A stretch of DNA of 64,000 nucleotides from Kaistella antarctica (GCF_900109615.1 NZ_FOIX01000002.1:124001-188000), one strand, 5' to 3'; positions 35,759 to 44,481 are shown, counted from the stretch's first letter. Numbers and translations are program-made. The notes: generated by a model not told the origin, from the letters alone.

Positions 35759-36631
35759 CTAAATTTTTGCCATCTCCGCTTTGATTTTGTTTTTCAATCC
35801 TTCTGTAGCTACAACCAAAGGCAGTCTTACATAATTTTTCACGATTCCCATTTCTGCTAAAATTGTTTTAATTCCAGCCGGATTTCCTTCCGCGAAAATC
35901 ATTCTTGTAATTTCAACCATTTTGTTGTGGATTTCATAGGCTTCTTTTACTTTACCGTCAAACGCTAACTGAACCATCGCGGAAAATTCTTTCGGATATC
36001 CTTGTCCAATTACGGAAATAACGCCTTGTCCGCCCGCTAAAGTTACTGGAAGTGTAAATTCATCGTCTCCCGAAACCAAGTTGAAATGATCAGGTTTTTG
36101 ACGTAAAATATCGAAATATTGATTGATATTCGGTCCAGCTTCTTTAATTAAAAATAAATTCGGAAAATCTTTGGCTAATCTTAAAGTCGTGGAAGCTTCG
36201 AGATTTTGCCCAGTTCTGGACGGAACATTATAAATGATAATTTGTTTGCCCGTTCCCGCCAACATTTTGTAATGTTGGTAAAGTCCTTCCTGACTTGGTC
36301 TGTTGTAATATGGAGAGACTGAGAGTACAGCCTCGAAAGCTGATAAATCAGTCTCCTCGATTTGCCTTTTGACTTCCAAGGTATCGTTTCCACCAATTCC
36401 TAAAACCAGTGGTAAACGCTGAGCATTAACCTTGATGATATGCTGAATGACTTGCTTTTTCTCTTCATTGGTAAGGGTTGCTACTTCTGCAGTGGTTCCT
36501 AAAACTACTAAATAATTCGTACCGTTATTAATATTGAACTCAACCAGTTTGGTTAGCGAATCAAAATCAACTGATAAATCTTCATTAAAAGGTGTAACCA
36601 AAGCGACACCCAAGCCTTTTAAATTCCTCAT
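35759..36631 (-). CDS. dapA: 4-hydroxy-tetrahydrodipicolinate synthase
   Basis: Condenses pyruvate with aspartate semialdehyde in lysine/diaminopimelate synthesis. The 290-residue protein carries GTTAEVATLTNEEK, VLSVSPYYNRPSQEGLYQHY, YNVPSRTGQNL and the Schiff-base lysine in LFLIKEAGPN (about residue 163). It is a single gene with a terminator downstream. Confidence 0.95.
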   Translation of the reverse strand: MRNLKGLGVALVTPFNEDLSVDFDSLTKLVEFNINNGTNYLVVLGTTAEVATLTNEEKKQVIQHIIKVNAQRLPLVLGIGGNDTLEVKRQIEETDLSAFEAVLSVSPYYNRPSQEGLYQHYKMLAGTGKQIIIYNVPSRTGQNLEASTTLRLAKDFPNLFLIKEAGPNINQYFDILRQKPDHFNLVSGDDEFTLPVTLAGGQGVISVIGQGYPKEFSAMVQLAFDGKVKEAYEIHNKMVEITRMIFAEGNPAGIKTILAEMGIVKNYVRLPLVVATEGLKNKIKAEMAKI

Positions 36632-36713
36632 TTTTATAAAATTAATGTCTCAAAATTACGGAAATTAATACGAGAATTTATTAAAATAGAGGATAAGTTT
36701 ATATTCATATCTT

Positions 36714-36721
36714 TATATTTG
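36714..36721 (+). promoter_or_regulatory. -7 element upstream of the 5'-nucleotidase pair
   Basis: TATATTTG fits TAnnTTTG, 20 nt before the ATG. The -33 side has TTTA rather than TTTG. Confidence 0.4.
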
Positions 36722-36741
36722 CAATAATACATTTTAGAACC

Positions 36742-37515
36742 ATGAAGACAAGATATCTGATTTCGGGCTTGGCGCTTTTATCGATAATTTCGTGTAAAAC
36801 GCCGCTGAATATTGCGAAGGTACAACCCGAGAAAAATATTTCAATTTCCAAAGATTTACCCGAAGATCAAATTTTTAAAAGTATCATTGAACCTTATAAA
36901 ATGGAATTGGAAGGGAAGATGAACACCAAAATTTCCCACACTTCTGTAGATTTGACCAAACAGGGCGACGATAGTAATTTAGGAAATTTATTGGCCGACT
37001 ACACATTTGAAGGCGCAGATGACTGGGCAAAGAAAAACGGAATTCCAGGTGGCGTAGACGGCGCGGTAATCAACATTGGTGGAATCCGAACTACAATTGC
37101 AGCCGGCGATATCATGACGCGACAGATCTATGAAGTGATGCCGTTTGAAAATGAAGTCATGATCATGAAAATGAAAGGCAGTGATATGCAGGGACTTTTT
37201 GATTATTATTTAAAAACGCTCAAGAACAATCCAGTTTCTCATATCGTGATTGAAACTGATAAAGATAAAATCGTCAATCAGCTCATCAACGGAAAGCCAA
37301 TTGATCCAGCTAAAACATATTACATTGCAACCTCTGATTATTTAGCTCTTGGTGGCGATAATATGGATTACTTTAAAAAAGGCGAAATGATTGCGACAGG
37401 AATTAAGTTGCGCGATTTATTTCTGGAGAAGTTTATTGCCAATCCTGAAATTAAAGTCCCGACTGATTCACGCCTTAATTTTAAAAACAAAAAAAATAAC
37501 AAAACAGATGAATAG
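36742..37515 (+). CDS. 5'-nucleotidase C-terminal domain lipoprotein
   Basis: A 257-residue lipoprotein (KTRYLISGLALLSIISC, cysteine 18) that consists only of the substrate-binding C-terminal domain of UshA-type 5'-nucleotidases. The motifs are DSNLGNLLADY, VINIGGIRTTIAAGDI and YYIATSDYLALGGDNM. The metallophosphoesterase half is encoded by the next gene, which overlaps by 8 nt. The two proteins may form one split enzyme. Confidence 0.9.
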   Translation: MKTRYLISGLALLSIISCKTPLNIAKVQPEKNISISKDLPEDQIFKSIIEPYKMELEGKMNTKISHTSVDLTKQGDDSNLGNLLADYTFEGADDWAKKNGIPGGVDGAVINIGGIRTTIAAGDIMTRQIYEVMPFENEVMIMKMKGSDMQGLFDYYLKTLKNNPVSHIVIETDKDKIVNQLINGKPIDPAKTYYIATSDYLALGGDNMDYFKKGEMIATGIKLRDLFLEKFIANPEIKVPTDSRLNFKNKKNNKTDE

Positions 37516-38458
37516 GAAACAATTTCTAAAAACTGTCGGCGGTGGAACACTGGCAATGACTTTGGCTCCAAATCTTTTAATGGCTGAGAATTTTTCAGCT
37601 TTGAGTGCAGCCTCAGAAAACCAACTGACTATTCTTCATACCAATGATCAACACAGTAGAATTGAACCTTTTGATGCTACATATACCCGCAATCCAAATC
37701 AAGGTGGTTTTGCCCGAAGAGCGGCATTAATTCAGAAAATAAGAAGTCAGGAAAGCAATGTTCTTTTACTTGATTCCGGTGATACTTTTCAGGGAACGCC
37801 TTACTTCAATTTTTTTGGAGGCGAACTGGAATTTAAATTAATGTCGATGATGGGTTACGATGCTTCTACCATGGGAAATCATGATTTCGATAATGGATTA
37901 GCTGGTTTTAAGAAAGTGAGATCTGTGGCAAAGTTTCCTTTTCTTTGTTCCAATTATGACTTTAAAAACACCATTCTGGAAGGGGAAACTGAAAAATATA
38001 AGATCTTTAATAAAAATGGAATTAAAGTAGGAATATTTGGAGTCGGAATTAAATTGGCTGGCTTAGTTGGCAAAAAAGATTACGGCGAAACTGAATATCT
38101 GGATCCGATTGAAACGGCTCAACATTACTCCGATTTTTTAAAAAATGAAAAGAAATGTGATATGGTGATTTGCCTATCTCATATCGGATATGACTACAGA
38201 GACGATACTACCAAAGTTTCCGATAAAATTTTAGCTGCAAATACAACAGGAATCGATTTAATCTTAGGAGGTCATACTCATACTTTTTTACCAGAACCAC
38301 AATCTTTTTTAAATAAAAGTGGCAAGAACGTTTTGGTCAATCAAGTCGGCTGGGCAGGATTGCTTTTAGGTAAAATCACTTTTTATTTCGATAAAAACAA
38401 GAATGTGAAAAATATTTCGTGGAACAATCAAGTTATAGATGATAGCATTTTAGTTTAA
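37508..38458 (+). CDS. 5'-nucleotidase metallophosphoesterase domain protein
   Basis: The catalytic half of a UshA-type nucleotidase, 316 residues. I start at the ATG at 37508, which begins with a signal-like NRKQFLKTVGGGTLAMTLAP; upstream start codons lie inside the neighbouring gene. Metal motifs are ILHTNDQHSRIEP, LLLDSGDTFQGTP, MGNHDFDNG, ICLSHIGYD and LGGHTHTFL. It overlaps the preceding lipoprotein gene by 8 nt and is 4 nt from porZ. Confidence 0.9.
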   Translation: MNRKQFLKTVGGGTLAMTLAPNLLMAENFSALSAASENQLTILHTNDQHSRIEPFDATYTRNPNQGGFARRAALIQKIRSQESNVLLLDSGDTFQGTPYFNFFGGELEFKLMSMMGYDASTMGNHDFDNGLAGFKKVRSVAKFPFLCSNYDFKNTILEGETEKYKIFNKNGIKVGIFGVGIKLAGLVGKKDYGETEYLDPIETAQHYSDFLKNEKKCDMVICLSHIGYDYRDDTTKVSDKILAANTTGIDLILGGHTHTFLPEPQSFLNKSGKNVLVNQVGWAGLLLGKITFYFDKNKNVKNISWNNQVIDDSILV

Positions 38459-38462
38459 TCCC

Positions 38463-40697
38463 ATGAAAAAAATACTACCACTTTTACTTTTTGTGTTCTC
38501 GATCAATATTTGTGCGCAGAAAATTTCGTCTGCGAAATGGTCAGATTTGTTTTCGTACAATAATGTTTTGTCCATTCGAGAAGATAATGGGAAACTGATT
38601 GCTGCTACCGAAAACGGTATATTTTTCTATACGCCCGCCTCAGGAGAAATTACCAAACTTTCTAAAGCAAACGGACTGCATGAGGTGAAAATTTCGGCAT
38701 TCGATTATAACGCTGAGACGAAAATTGGTTTGGTGGGTTATAAAAATGGATCGATGGATGTTATAACTCCGGAAGGTATTACGTACGTTGTTGATATCCC
38801 AATTGCTACAGGGTACAGTGGTGAGAAAAAGATTAATCACATTTCCATCACAGGAAATTTGGCCGTTATTTCGGTAGATTATGGCGTTTCAATTTTCAGG
38901 TTAGATAAAAAAGAATTTGGCGATTCGGCTTTCTTTATTAATGCTGGTGTCTATCAGCCGTCGAGAGAAGCAGTCATTAAAGATAATATCGTTTACGCAG
39001 CTACTTCAACAGGTTTGAAAACTCACGAAATGAATGTGACTTTTCCGATTTTTACAACGTGGACCACGATTGCAGGTGGTGATCTTAAACAAATATCTAG
39101 TGGAAGTGTAATTGCTTATGCCAATGGCAATCAGGTTTTTTACGGAAATGGAACAAGTTTTACAGGAATATCTCAATCGTTTTCAGCAGTTCAGGATGTT
39201 TTAGTTACGGCTCAAAATATCATCGTTACAGATGCTACAAAAGCGTATGTATTTGGTTTAACGGGAAATCTCATAAAATCATATGATGCAAATGAAGCGT
39301 TAAATACGTCTTTTTTCAGCGATTCTAAGATATATGCTGGGTCGAAATTGGCAGGAATGCTTAACGAAAGTGGAGAAAGTTTAAAAGCAGATGGTCCCTA
39401 CAATAGTACTTCTTATAAAATAAATACTCAAGGTGCGCAACTTTTGATTTCTTCAGGGGGTCGTATTGATTATAATAATCCCATTTATAATAACTTGGGA
39501 TATTATCATTTTGATGGGATTAAGTGGAATTATCCTAATTTATTTAAAAACTTTGTAGGTAACTTAAATGTGCTAGATGCTGTAATTAATCCATTAAAAT
39601 CAGACGAAATTTTCTTTACCAATTATACATTTGATGATGCGAGCAAAGGTATTTATAAAATTGTTAGTGGACAATTGGTGAAAAAATACGCTAGTACAGG
39701 AGGAGTCTATAATCGGGTAGTGGGATCCGTTTTTGACGAAAATAATCAATTATTTGTTTCTGTTTGGAGCGGTTCTGATACTTCTGGGAAAATCGGCTTT
39801 TACTTGTATAATACAAATTCAGATCAATTTAATTTAGTTTCTGTGGTATCAGCTGGCCTTGTTCAGAAGCCTGTAGTTTCATCTGGATTACTATTTATAC
39901 CAGCTCCGTTTTTTTCTAGTGGAGGACTGCTGATTTATGATTACAAAAATACCCCCGCTTCTTTAAGTGATGATCGTTTTAAAATCATACGAAAAGGAAA
40001 TAATCTTCCTGCTGATGGAGTAGTTTCGGTAGCAGTAGATAAAAATGATGATGTTTGGATTGGCGGTCGATCAGGCCTTAGAATATTACAAAATCCATCA
40101 GCCGCAATTGATGAAGATAATCCTCAAGCCGAGCCTATTATCATTGAAGAAAATGGTACTGGAGAGGAGCTCTTTAGAGACAGTCATATTCTGCAAATCG
40201 AAGTGGACCAAGGAAATCAAAAGTGGATTTCCGTAGACGATGGAGGAGTATTTTATTTGAGTTCAAATGGAGAGAAAACTTTACAGCAGTTTACCAGAGC
40301 CAACTCACCTTTACCTACCAATAACGTCACAGACATAAAAGTTGACAGTAAAACAGGGAAAGTATATTTCGTGACTATAGATGGAGTAGTAGTTTATCAA
40401 GGTGATGTTTTAGATGTTACTGAAAACTTCGGCGAAGTCTTGGTGTATCCAAATCCCGTGATATACGCTCAATATAAAGGAAATGTTCGCATTCGAGGAT
40501 TAGCGGCTAAAACAAACCTTAGAATCACCGATGCGGCAGGTAATTTAGTTCATCAGGCAATCGCTAGGGGTGGTTCCTATGAATGGAATCTTGCTAATAA
40601 TCGTGGTGTACGTGTTGCCTCAGGGATTTATTTTGTTTTGATGACCAATGAAGATGGTACAGATACTTCAACTGCTAAAATAGCTGTTGTGAATTAA
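38463..40697 (+). CDS. porZ: PorZ, type IX secretion sortase component
   Basis: Surface beta-propeller protein that, in Porphyromonas gingivalis, delivers anionic LPS to the PorU sortase. The 744-residue protein has a signal peptide (KKILPLLLFVFSINICAQ), two seven-bladed-type propeller regions (WSDLFSYNNVLSIREDNGKL, DDVWIGGRSGLRIL) and a C-terminal domain like T9SS sorting domains (VLVYPNPV, GIYFVLM). The start SAKWSDLFSYN is typical of PorZ. Its stop overlaps the recO start by one base. Confidence 0.88.
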   Translation: MKKILPLLLFVFSINICAQKISSAKWSDLFSYNNVLSIREDNGKLIAATENGIFFYTPASGEITKLSKANGLHEVKISAFDYNAETKIGLVGYKNGSMDVITPEGITYVVDIPIATGYSGEKKINHISITGNLAVISVDYGVSIFRLDKKEFGDSAFFINAGVYQPSREAVIKDNIVYAATSTGLKTHEMNVTFPIFTTWTTIAGGDLKQISSGSVIAYANGNQVFYGNGTSFTGISQSFSAVQDVLVTAQNIIVTDATKAYVFGLTGNLIKSYDANEALNTSFFSDSKIYAGSKLAGMLNESGESLKADGPYNSTSYKINTQGAQLLISSGGRIDYNNPIYNNLGYYHFDGIKWNYPNLFKNFVGNLNVLDAVINPLKSDEIFFTNYTFDDASKGIYKIVSGQLVKKYASTGGVYNRVVGSVFDENNQLFVSVWSGSDTSGKIGFYLYNTNSDQFNLVSVVSAGLVQKPVVSSGLLFIPAPFFSSGGLLIYDYKNTPASLSDDRFKIIRKGNNLPADGVVSVAVDKNDDVWIGGRSGLRILQNPSAAIDEDNPQAEPIIIEENGTGEELFRDSHILQIEVDQGNQKWISVDDGGVFYLSSNGEKTLQQFTRANSPLPTNNVTDIKVDSKTGKVYFVTIDGVVVYQGDVLDVTENFGEVLVYPNPVIYAQYKGNVRIRGLAAKTNLRITDAAGNLVHQAIARGGSYEWNLANNRGVRVASGIYFVLMTNEDGTDTSTAKIAVVN

Positions 40698-41386
40698 TGC
40701 AGACCCAAACTTGCTTTCTGCTTTCCTATTTAAAGTATGGTGACAATGATGCCATATTGCACTGTTTCTCCTTAGAAAATGGCTTTCATAGTTTTTTTGC
40801 TAAGGGGATTTATACTGCTAAAAATAAGAAAAAACCTTACTTATTTCCGCTGAATTTATTAACCATAACTGTTTCTACAATTGTGGCAGAAAATAAAATG
40901 TCCCGAATTTCTAAAATTGAATTGGCACCCAATCATTATGATTTCGAGGAGGTGACCATGAACACTATTTTGTTTTTTACAGCAGACTTTTTACACCAAG
41001 TTCTGCGCGAAGAAGGGAAAAACCAATTTCTCTTTAATGAGATACAAATACTCAGAAAAGAAATCAGTCTCCAGAATTACGATGCTTACTTGGTTTTCAT
41101 ATTTAAATTTCTTCAAATTTCCGGAATTGCGCCAATGTATGAGAATAGAAAATTTTTAAATCCAGAAAGTGGCCTCTTCGAAAATGAAATTTCGCACCCT
41201 TTTTTTACAGAAAATATTTCTAATATGTGGAAAAGTTTTACTAACACGGTTGAAGGATATCAAATACGCCTTAATCGAACTGATAGGAGTTCATTTCTCG
41301 ACTCCCTGATGATTTACTGTCGAATTCACATCAGCGGCTTTTACACGCCAAATTCATTGGCGGTAATTCGTCAAATTTTTGAATAG
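40697..41386 (+). CDS. recO: DNA repair protein RecO
   Basis: Recombination mediator of the RecFOR pathway, 229 residues, about the normal length. The N-terminal OB fold has TCFLLSYLKYGDNDAILHCFS and HSFFAKGIY. The C-terminal helical region is present, although the zinc cysteines seen in some RecO proteins are missing. The start codon shares its A with the porZ stop (TAATG). Confidence 0.9.
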   Translation: MQTQTCFLLSYLKYGDNDAILHCFSLENGFHSFFAKGIYTAKNKKKPYLFPLNLLTITVSTIVAENKMSRISKIELAPNHYDFEEVTMNTILFFTADFLHQVLREEGKNQFLFNEIQILRKEISLQNYDAYLVFIFKFLQISGIAPMYENRKFLNPESGLFENEISHPFFTENISNMWKSFTNTVEGYQIRLNRTDRSSFLDSLMIYCRIHISGFYTPNSLAVIRQIFE

Positions 41387-41399
41387 TATATTCTTTGCA

Positions 41400-41429
41400 C
41401 AAAAAAAGTTCCTCATTATAAGGAACTTT
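41400..41429 (-). terminator. Terminator of the FKBP-like lipoprotein gene
   Basis: Stem AAAGTTCCT/AGGAACTTT (41405-41413 with 41421-41429). The A run at 41401-41407 gives a T run on the minus strand. Confidence 0.8.
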
Positions 41430-41453
41430 ATCTTCTCTACTAAAACGTAATTT

Positions 41454-42164
41454 TTAACGAGGAGTCGTTTTATAAACTTGAAAGTTAAATACAAAACTTC
41501 TATTTCTGAAAACAATACCACTGTAATCGAAGTGGGCGTCACGAGCAAAGGCTGCGCGCGATGGCACAATAATTACGCCTTGTAAAGTATAATTGCTTTC
41601 ATCGGAGATATCGTACGCTTTAAATTTCTGTAACGCTTCTTTAAATCCTTCAATTTCGTAAAAACTTCTTTGCTTTGCCAATCCTTCTTTGGCATTATCC
41701 AAAATAGATTGTTTTACATAATAGTACGGCGGATCTAATTCAGGAATTCCTGAGCCTGAAATCGTGTTTCTAAAAATATATGGTGAATTAAATGCTACCT
41801 TACCTTCGTTCTCTGTCGCAACATAGGTCGTCGTATTGTTCATTAATCGAATAATATCTGAATTGCCTATACTTGTTCCAGGATTAGGTTGATTACTTGG
41901 TTTCATTACATAAATAACCCCAGATGGAAGAGTAATTGGATTCAAGCTGGCCAATTTTACATTCGTGGTATCGGTCGCTACATAATCCTTAATGTTTCCT
42001 CTGGCATCTAAATAATGGGTTTGCAAAAACTGTTCTGCGGCCTGATTATCGTAAGTATTTTGGGTTTCTATGGATACTTCAGGTACAATTTCCTCATTAT
42101 CATCTTTTCTACATGAAGTAATTGCAATTGAAGCCAAGGCAAGAAACAAAAATGTCTTTTTCAT
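41454..42164 (-). CDS. FKBP-like lipoprotein
   Basis: A 236-residue lipoprotein. I start at the ATG ending at 42164, which gives KKTFLFLALASIAITSC with cysteine 18; the longer frame to 42335 runs into the divergent S4 gene and has no signal. The C-terminal segment GVIIVPSRAAFARD followed by RNRSFVFNFQVYKT resembles the ending of FKBP peptidyl-prolyl isomerases. Several active-site aromatic residues are not evident, so it may be inactive. GldI-type lipoproteins are related. The assignment is tentative. Confidence 0.65.
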   Translation of the reverse strand: MKKTFLFLALASIAITSCRKDDNEEIVPEVSIETQNTYDNQAAEQFLQTHYLDARGNIKDYVATDTTNVKLASLNPITLPSGVIYVMKPSNQPNPGTSIGNSDIIRLMNNTTTYVATENEGKVAFNSPYIFRNTISGSGIPELDPPYYYVKQSILDNAKEGLAKQRSFYEIEGFKEALQKFKAYDISDESNYTLQGVIIVPSRAAFARDAHFDYSGIVFRNRSFVFNFQVYKTTPR

Positions 42165-42223
42165 ATTTAATATTATCATTAAATTGCTAAAATTATTTAA
42201 TCCAGCAAAAGTATAAATAAAAT

Positions 42224-42661
42224 ATGAGAATCGATAAGTTTTTATGGTGCGTTCGCTTTTATAAAACCAGAAGCATTGCTGCAGGCGAAATAAAAAAGAA
42301 CAGAGTGTCGCTTGCAGGGCAAACTGTAAAATCATCCAGAGAGGTGAAATGCGGCGATTTAATCAAGATTAGAAAAAACCAAATAGATTATCAAATTAAG
42401 ATTGTTCAAATTCCCAAAAGTCGGATTGGGGCAAAACTGGTTCCCCTTCACATCCAAGATAAGACTGACAAGGAACAATACGAAATAATGAAATTACGTC
42501 AACTAAGTCAGGAGCATTACCGTAACAAAGGCGAGGGTAGACCAACTAAAAAAGATCGCCGCGATCTCGATGACTATGTTGACGGAGATAGCAGCGCAGA
42601 TATGGCCGATGGAGACTGGGATTTATTCTTTAGTGATGTAGATGATTCGAAAGCGGATTAA
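42224..42661 (+). CDS. S4-domain RNA-binding protein, Hsp15-like
   Basis: A 145-residue protein: RIDKFLWCVRFYKTRSIAAG is a clear S4 RNA-binding motif, and KNRVSLAGQTVKSSREVKCGD completes it. The family includes Hsp15 (HslR), which binds 50S subunits carrying nascent chains. A charged C-terminal tail follows, ending in an Asp-rich stretch. The 3' end overlaps the convergent aroK by 32 bp. Confidence 0.88.
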   Translation: MRIDKFLWCVRFYKTRSIAAGEIKKNRVSLAGQTVKSSREVKCGDLIKIRKNQIDYQIKIVQIPKSRIGAKLVPLHIQDKTDKEQYEIMKLRQLSQEHYRNKGEGRPTKKDRRDLDDYVDGDSSADMADGDWDLFFSDVDDSKAD

Positions 42662-43166
42662 GAAGCGTCATAATTTCCGCTGCAATTTCTTCTGGCGTTT
42701 TAGAATCGGTACTTACCGTATATTTTGCTTGTCCGTAAAAAACTTGTCTTTCAAATAAATGTTTGGCGATAAATTCTGGTAAATCTTCATCAGCTATTTT
42801 GGCGATTAACGGGCGCTTTTGTTTTTGCTTCAATAATCTTCCAGCTAATGTTCCCACAGAAGTTCTTAAATAAACACTTTCGCTTTGGGAAGTTATGAGG
42901 TCGATATTATTATAATACGATGGAGTGCCGCCGCCTAAACTTAAAATACACTCTTTTTCGTTGTTTAAAATTTCTTCTAAAAGAGCTCTTTCTTCTTTTC
43001 GAAAGTAGATTTCGCCCCTTTTTTCGAATATTTCAGGAATACTCATGTTATTTTTCAAAATTATTTCCTTGTCTAAATCAATTAGTTTTAGGTGCGTTTT
43101 TTGACTCAAAACTTTGGAAATGTGAGATTTGCCACTGCCCATATAGCCGATAAGTGAAATGATCAT
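42630..43166 (-). CDS. aroK: Shikimate kinase
   Basis: Phosphorylates shikimate in chorismate synthesis; 178 residues, normal length. The P-loop is GYMGSGKSHIS. It also has LIDLDKEI, the shikimate/ATP motif RKEERALLEEI, GGGTPSYY and KRPLIA (lid region). Its C-terminal coding end overlaps the S4-protein gene on the other strand by 32 bp, so transcription is convergent with no room for a shared terminator. Confidence 0.93.
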   Translation of the reverse strand: MIISLIGYMGSGKSHISKVLSQKTHLKLIDLDKEIILKNNMSIPEIFEKRGEIYFRKEERALLEEILNNEKECILSLGGGTPSYYNNIDLITSQSESVYLRTSVGTLAGRLLKQKQKRPLIAKIADEDLPEFIAKHLFERQVFYGQAKYTVSTDSKTPEEIAAEIMTLLNPLSNHLHH

Positions 43167-43197
43167 ATTTTTATTTTGGACAAAGTTCGAAAAAAAT

Positions 43198-43227
43198 TTT
43201 GAGAATTTAAAAAAATAAGTATCTTTG
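43198..43227 (+). promoter_or_regulatory. Strong promoter of the tRNA cluster
   Basis: TTTG at 43198-43201 and TATCTTTG at 43220-43227, 18 nt apart, a near-ideal Bacteroidota promoter. It starts the transcript about 40 nt before tRNA-Lys. Confidence 0.65.
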
Positions 43228-43273
43228 CACCACTCTAAAACGAGAATACAATTCTGCAGATTTAGTGGTGACC

Positions 43274-43346
43274 GACTCGGTAGCTCAGCTGGTAGAGCAA
43301 TACACTTTTAATGTATGGGTCCTGGGTTCGAATCCCAGCCGGGTCA
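43274..43346 (+). tRNA. tRNA-Lys (UUU), copy 1
   Basis: A 73-nt tRNA with a 7-bp acceptor stem (GACTCGG/CCGGGTC), D arm, anticodon stem ATACA/TGTAT around CTTTTAA (anticodon TTT) and TPsiC arm. CCA is not encoded. It is identical to the copy at 43566. A terminator follows before tRNA-Leu. Confidence 0.97.
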
Positions 43347-43360
43347 CTAGCGAAAAAACT

Positions 43361-43396
43361 CCGCCTCGTTTGTTAACGACGAGACGGTTTTTTTTT
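43361..43396 (+). terminator. Terminator between tRNA-Lys and tRNA-Leu
   Basis: Stem 43361-43369 with 43379-43387 (one mismatch), then nine T ending at 43396, the base just before the first base of tRNA-Leu. Transcription from the upstream promoter would largely stop here unless the terminator is leaky or tRNA-Leu has its own start. Confidence 0.75.
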
Positions 43397-43479
43397 GCCT
43401 GCGTGGTGAAATTGGTAGACACGCCATCTTGAGGGGGTGGTTTCCTATGGATGTGCTGGTTCGAGTCCAGTCGCAGGCA
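43397..43479 (+). tRNA. tRNA-Leu (GAG)
   Basis: An 83-nt type II tRNA: acceptor GCCTGCG/CGCAGGC, D arm with GGTAGAC, anticodon stem CCATC/GGTGG around TTGAGGG (anticodon GAG), variable arm and TPsiC arm with GGTTCGAGTCC. CCA is not encoded. It lies between two identical tRNA-Lys genes. Confidence 0.95.
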
Positions 43480-43523
43480 CAGCGCACATGAGCAATTAGT
43501 AATGTTTTCATGAGTAATTTAAA

Positions 43524-43551
43524 ATTACTTATTACTGATAACTCATTAATT
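43524..43551. repeat. Four-copy heptamer array between tRNA genes
   Basis: Units ATTACTT, ATTACTG, ATAACTC and ATTAATT. On its left (about 43487-43520) lie inverted relatives such as ATGAGCA, ATTAGTA and ATGAGTA, so the whole 60-bp block could fold as a hairpin. It has the same 7-bp periodicity as the arrays at 15132, 20823 and 47587. Confidence 0.55.
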
Positions 43552-43565
43552 ATTTAAAAAAGACC

Positions 43566-43638
43566 GACTCGGTAGCTCAGCTGGTAGAGCAATACACTTT
43601 TAATGTATGGGTCCTGGGTTCGAATCCCAGCCGGGTCA
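43566..43638 (+). tRNA. tRNA-Lys (UUU), copy 2
   Basis: Identical in all 73 positions to copy 1, and the identity extends to 80 bp (43562-43641 against 43270-43349). Anticodon TTT. It is followed by its own terminator with a TTCG loop. Confidence 0.97.
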
Positions 43639-43641
43639 CTA

Positions 43642-43672
43642 AAATTACTTCTTCGGAAGTAATTTTTTTTTT
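43642..43672 (+). terminator. Terminator of the tRNA cluster
   Basis: A 10-bp stem AAATTACTTC/GAAGTAATTT (43642-43651 with 43656-43665), TTCG tetraloop, T run. It starts 4 nt after tRNA-Lys copy 2. Confidence 0.9.
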
Positions 43673-43697
43673 CATATTAATATTTGTGATTTGGTTT

Positions 43698-43728
43698 TCA
43701 AAAGTCTTCGTATAAAGAAGACTTTTGA
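43698..43728. repeat. 12-bp inverted repeat
   Basis: Perfect stem TCAAAAGTCTTC with its complement (43698-43709 and 43717-43728), 7-nt loop. It lies downstream of the minus-strand thioesterase gene and may serve as its terminator, although no T run follows on either strand. Confidence 0.55.
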
Positions 43729-43768
43729 TGTTTTGGATGGTGAAATAATTTAAGAATTTTAAAAATAT

Positions 43769-44233
43769 TTACATAAAAGGTTTCATTTCATCCTCAATCT
43801 TTTTCCGTAGATCCATTAGTTTAATGGCGTACTTCTCCATTTGCATATCTTGTTCGGTAGTTGGGGTGAATTTTGGAACTTCAACTGAGTTTCCTTCATC
43901 ATCAACCGCCACGAAGACAATGATACAATGGGTTTTCTTTTCGAAATCCTTTCTTTTAATATTTCTTGAAAATACATTGATTGCAATATGCATACTTGTT
44001 TTACCGGTATAAATCACTTCTGCTTCCACTTTTACAATATGTCCGATTTTTATGGGAGAATAAAACCGAATTCCACCAACATAAACCGTAACACAATAAC
44101 TGGAAGACCACGAACTCGCACAGGCGTAACCAGCTTGATCAATCCATTTCATTACGCTTCCACCGTGCACGTTTCCCCCATAATTCACATCACTCGGTTC
44201 CGATATAAATTGGAAAGTTGTTTTATTGCTCAT
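43769..44233 (-). CDS. Acyl-CoA thioesterase (hotdog)
   Basis: A 154-residue acyl-CoA hydrolase of the YciA/BFIT-like group: VNYGGNVHGGSVMKWIDQAG (HGG active-site region with Asp), then VYVGGIRFYSPIKIGHIVKVEA and GKTSMHIAINVFSRN. It hydrolyses acyl-CoA of unknown chain length. A single gene. Confidence 0.87.
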   Translation of the reverse strand: MSNKTTFQFISEPSDVNYGGNVHGGSVMKWIDQAGYACASSWSSSYCVTVYVGGIRFYSPIKIGHIVKVEAEVIYTGKTSMHIAINVFSRNIKRKDFEKKTHCIIVFVAVDDEGNSVEVPKFTPTTEQDMQMEKYAIKLMDLRKKIEDEMKPFM

Positions 44234-44481
44234 ATCTTTAATTTAAGATTGAAATTTAATGATTTTAAATTGAAGTGTACTTTAAATTAAACCTGAAAAT
44301 AAACCGACTTGAATGATTACAATTTTTCGTGCTTTTCTTTAAAAATATTTTTTAAAAGAAGTGCTTTTTAAATAAAAATGAAATTTTAACAATCTTTAAC
44401 AGCAGCACCGCATAGATTTTGAATGCTGATGTCTGCTTAAGAAAATCTGAAGCAAATCAATAAACATTAAAAAATAAAACA
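44234..44481. other. AT-rich intergenic region without a clear feature
   Basis: Between divergent thioesterase and BON-LysM genes. It contains an A/T-only dyad (about 44336-44362) and no TAnnTTTG match that I would trust. No gene or RNA is supported. Confidence 0.4.

Noticed and set aside
42165..42335. N-terminal extension of the FKBP-like lipoprotein
   Set aside because: It overlaps the divergent S4 gene and would bury the lipoprotein signal, so I start at 42164.
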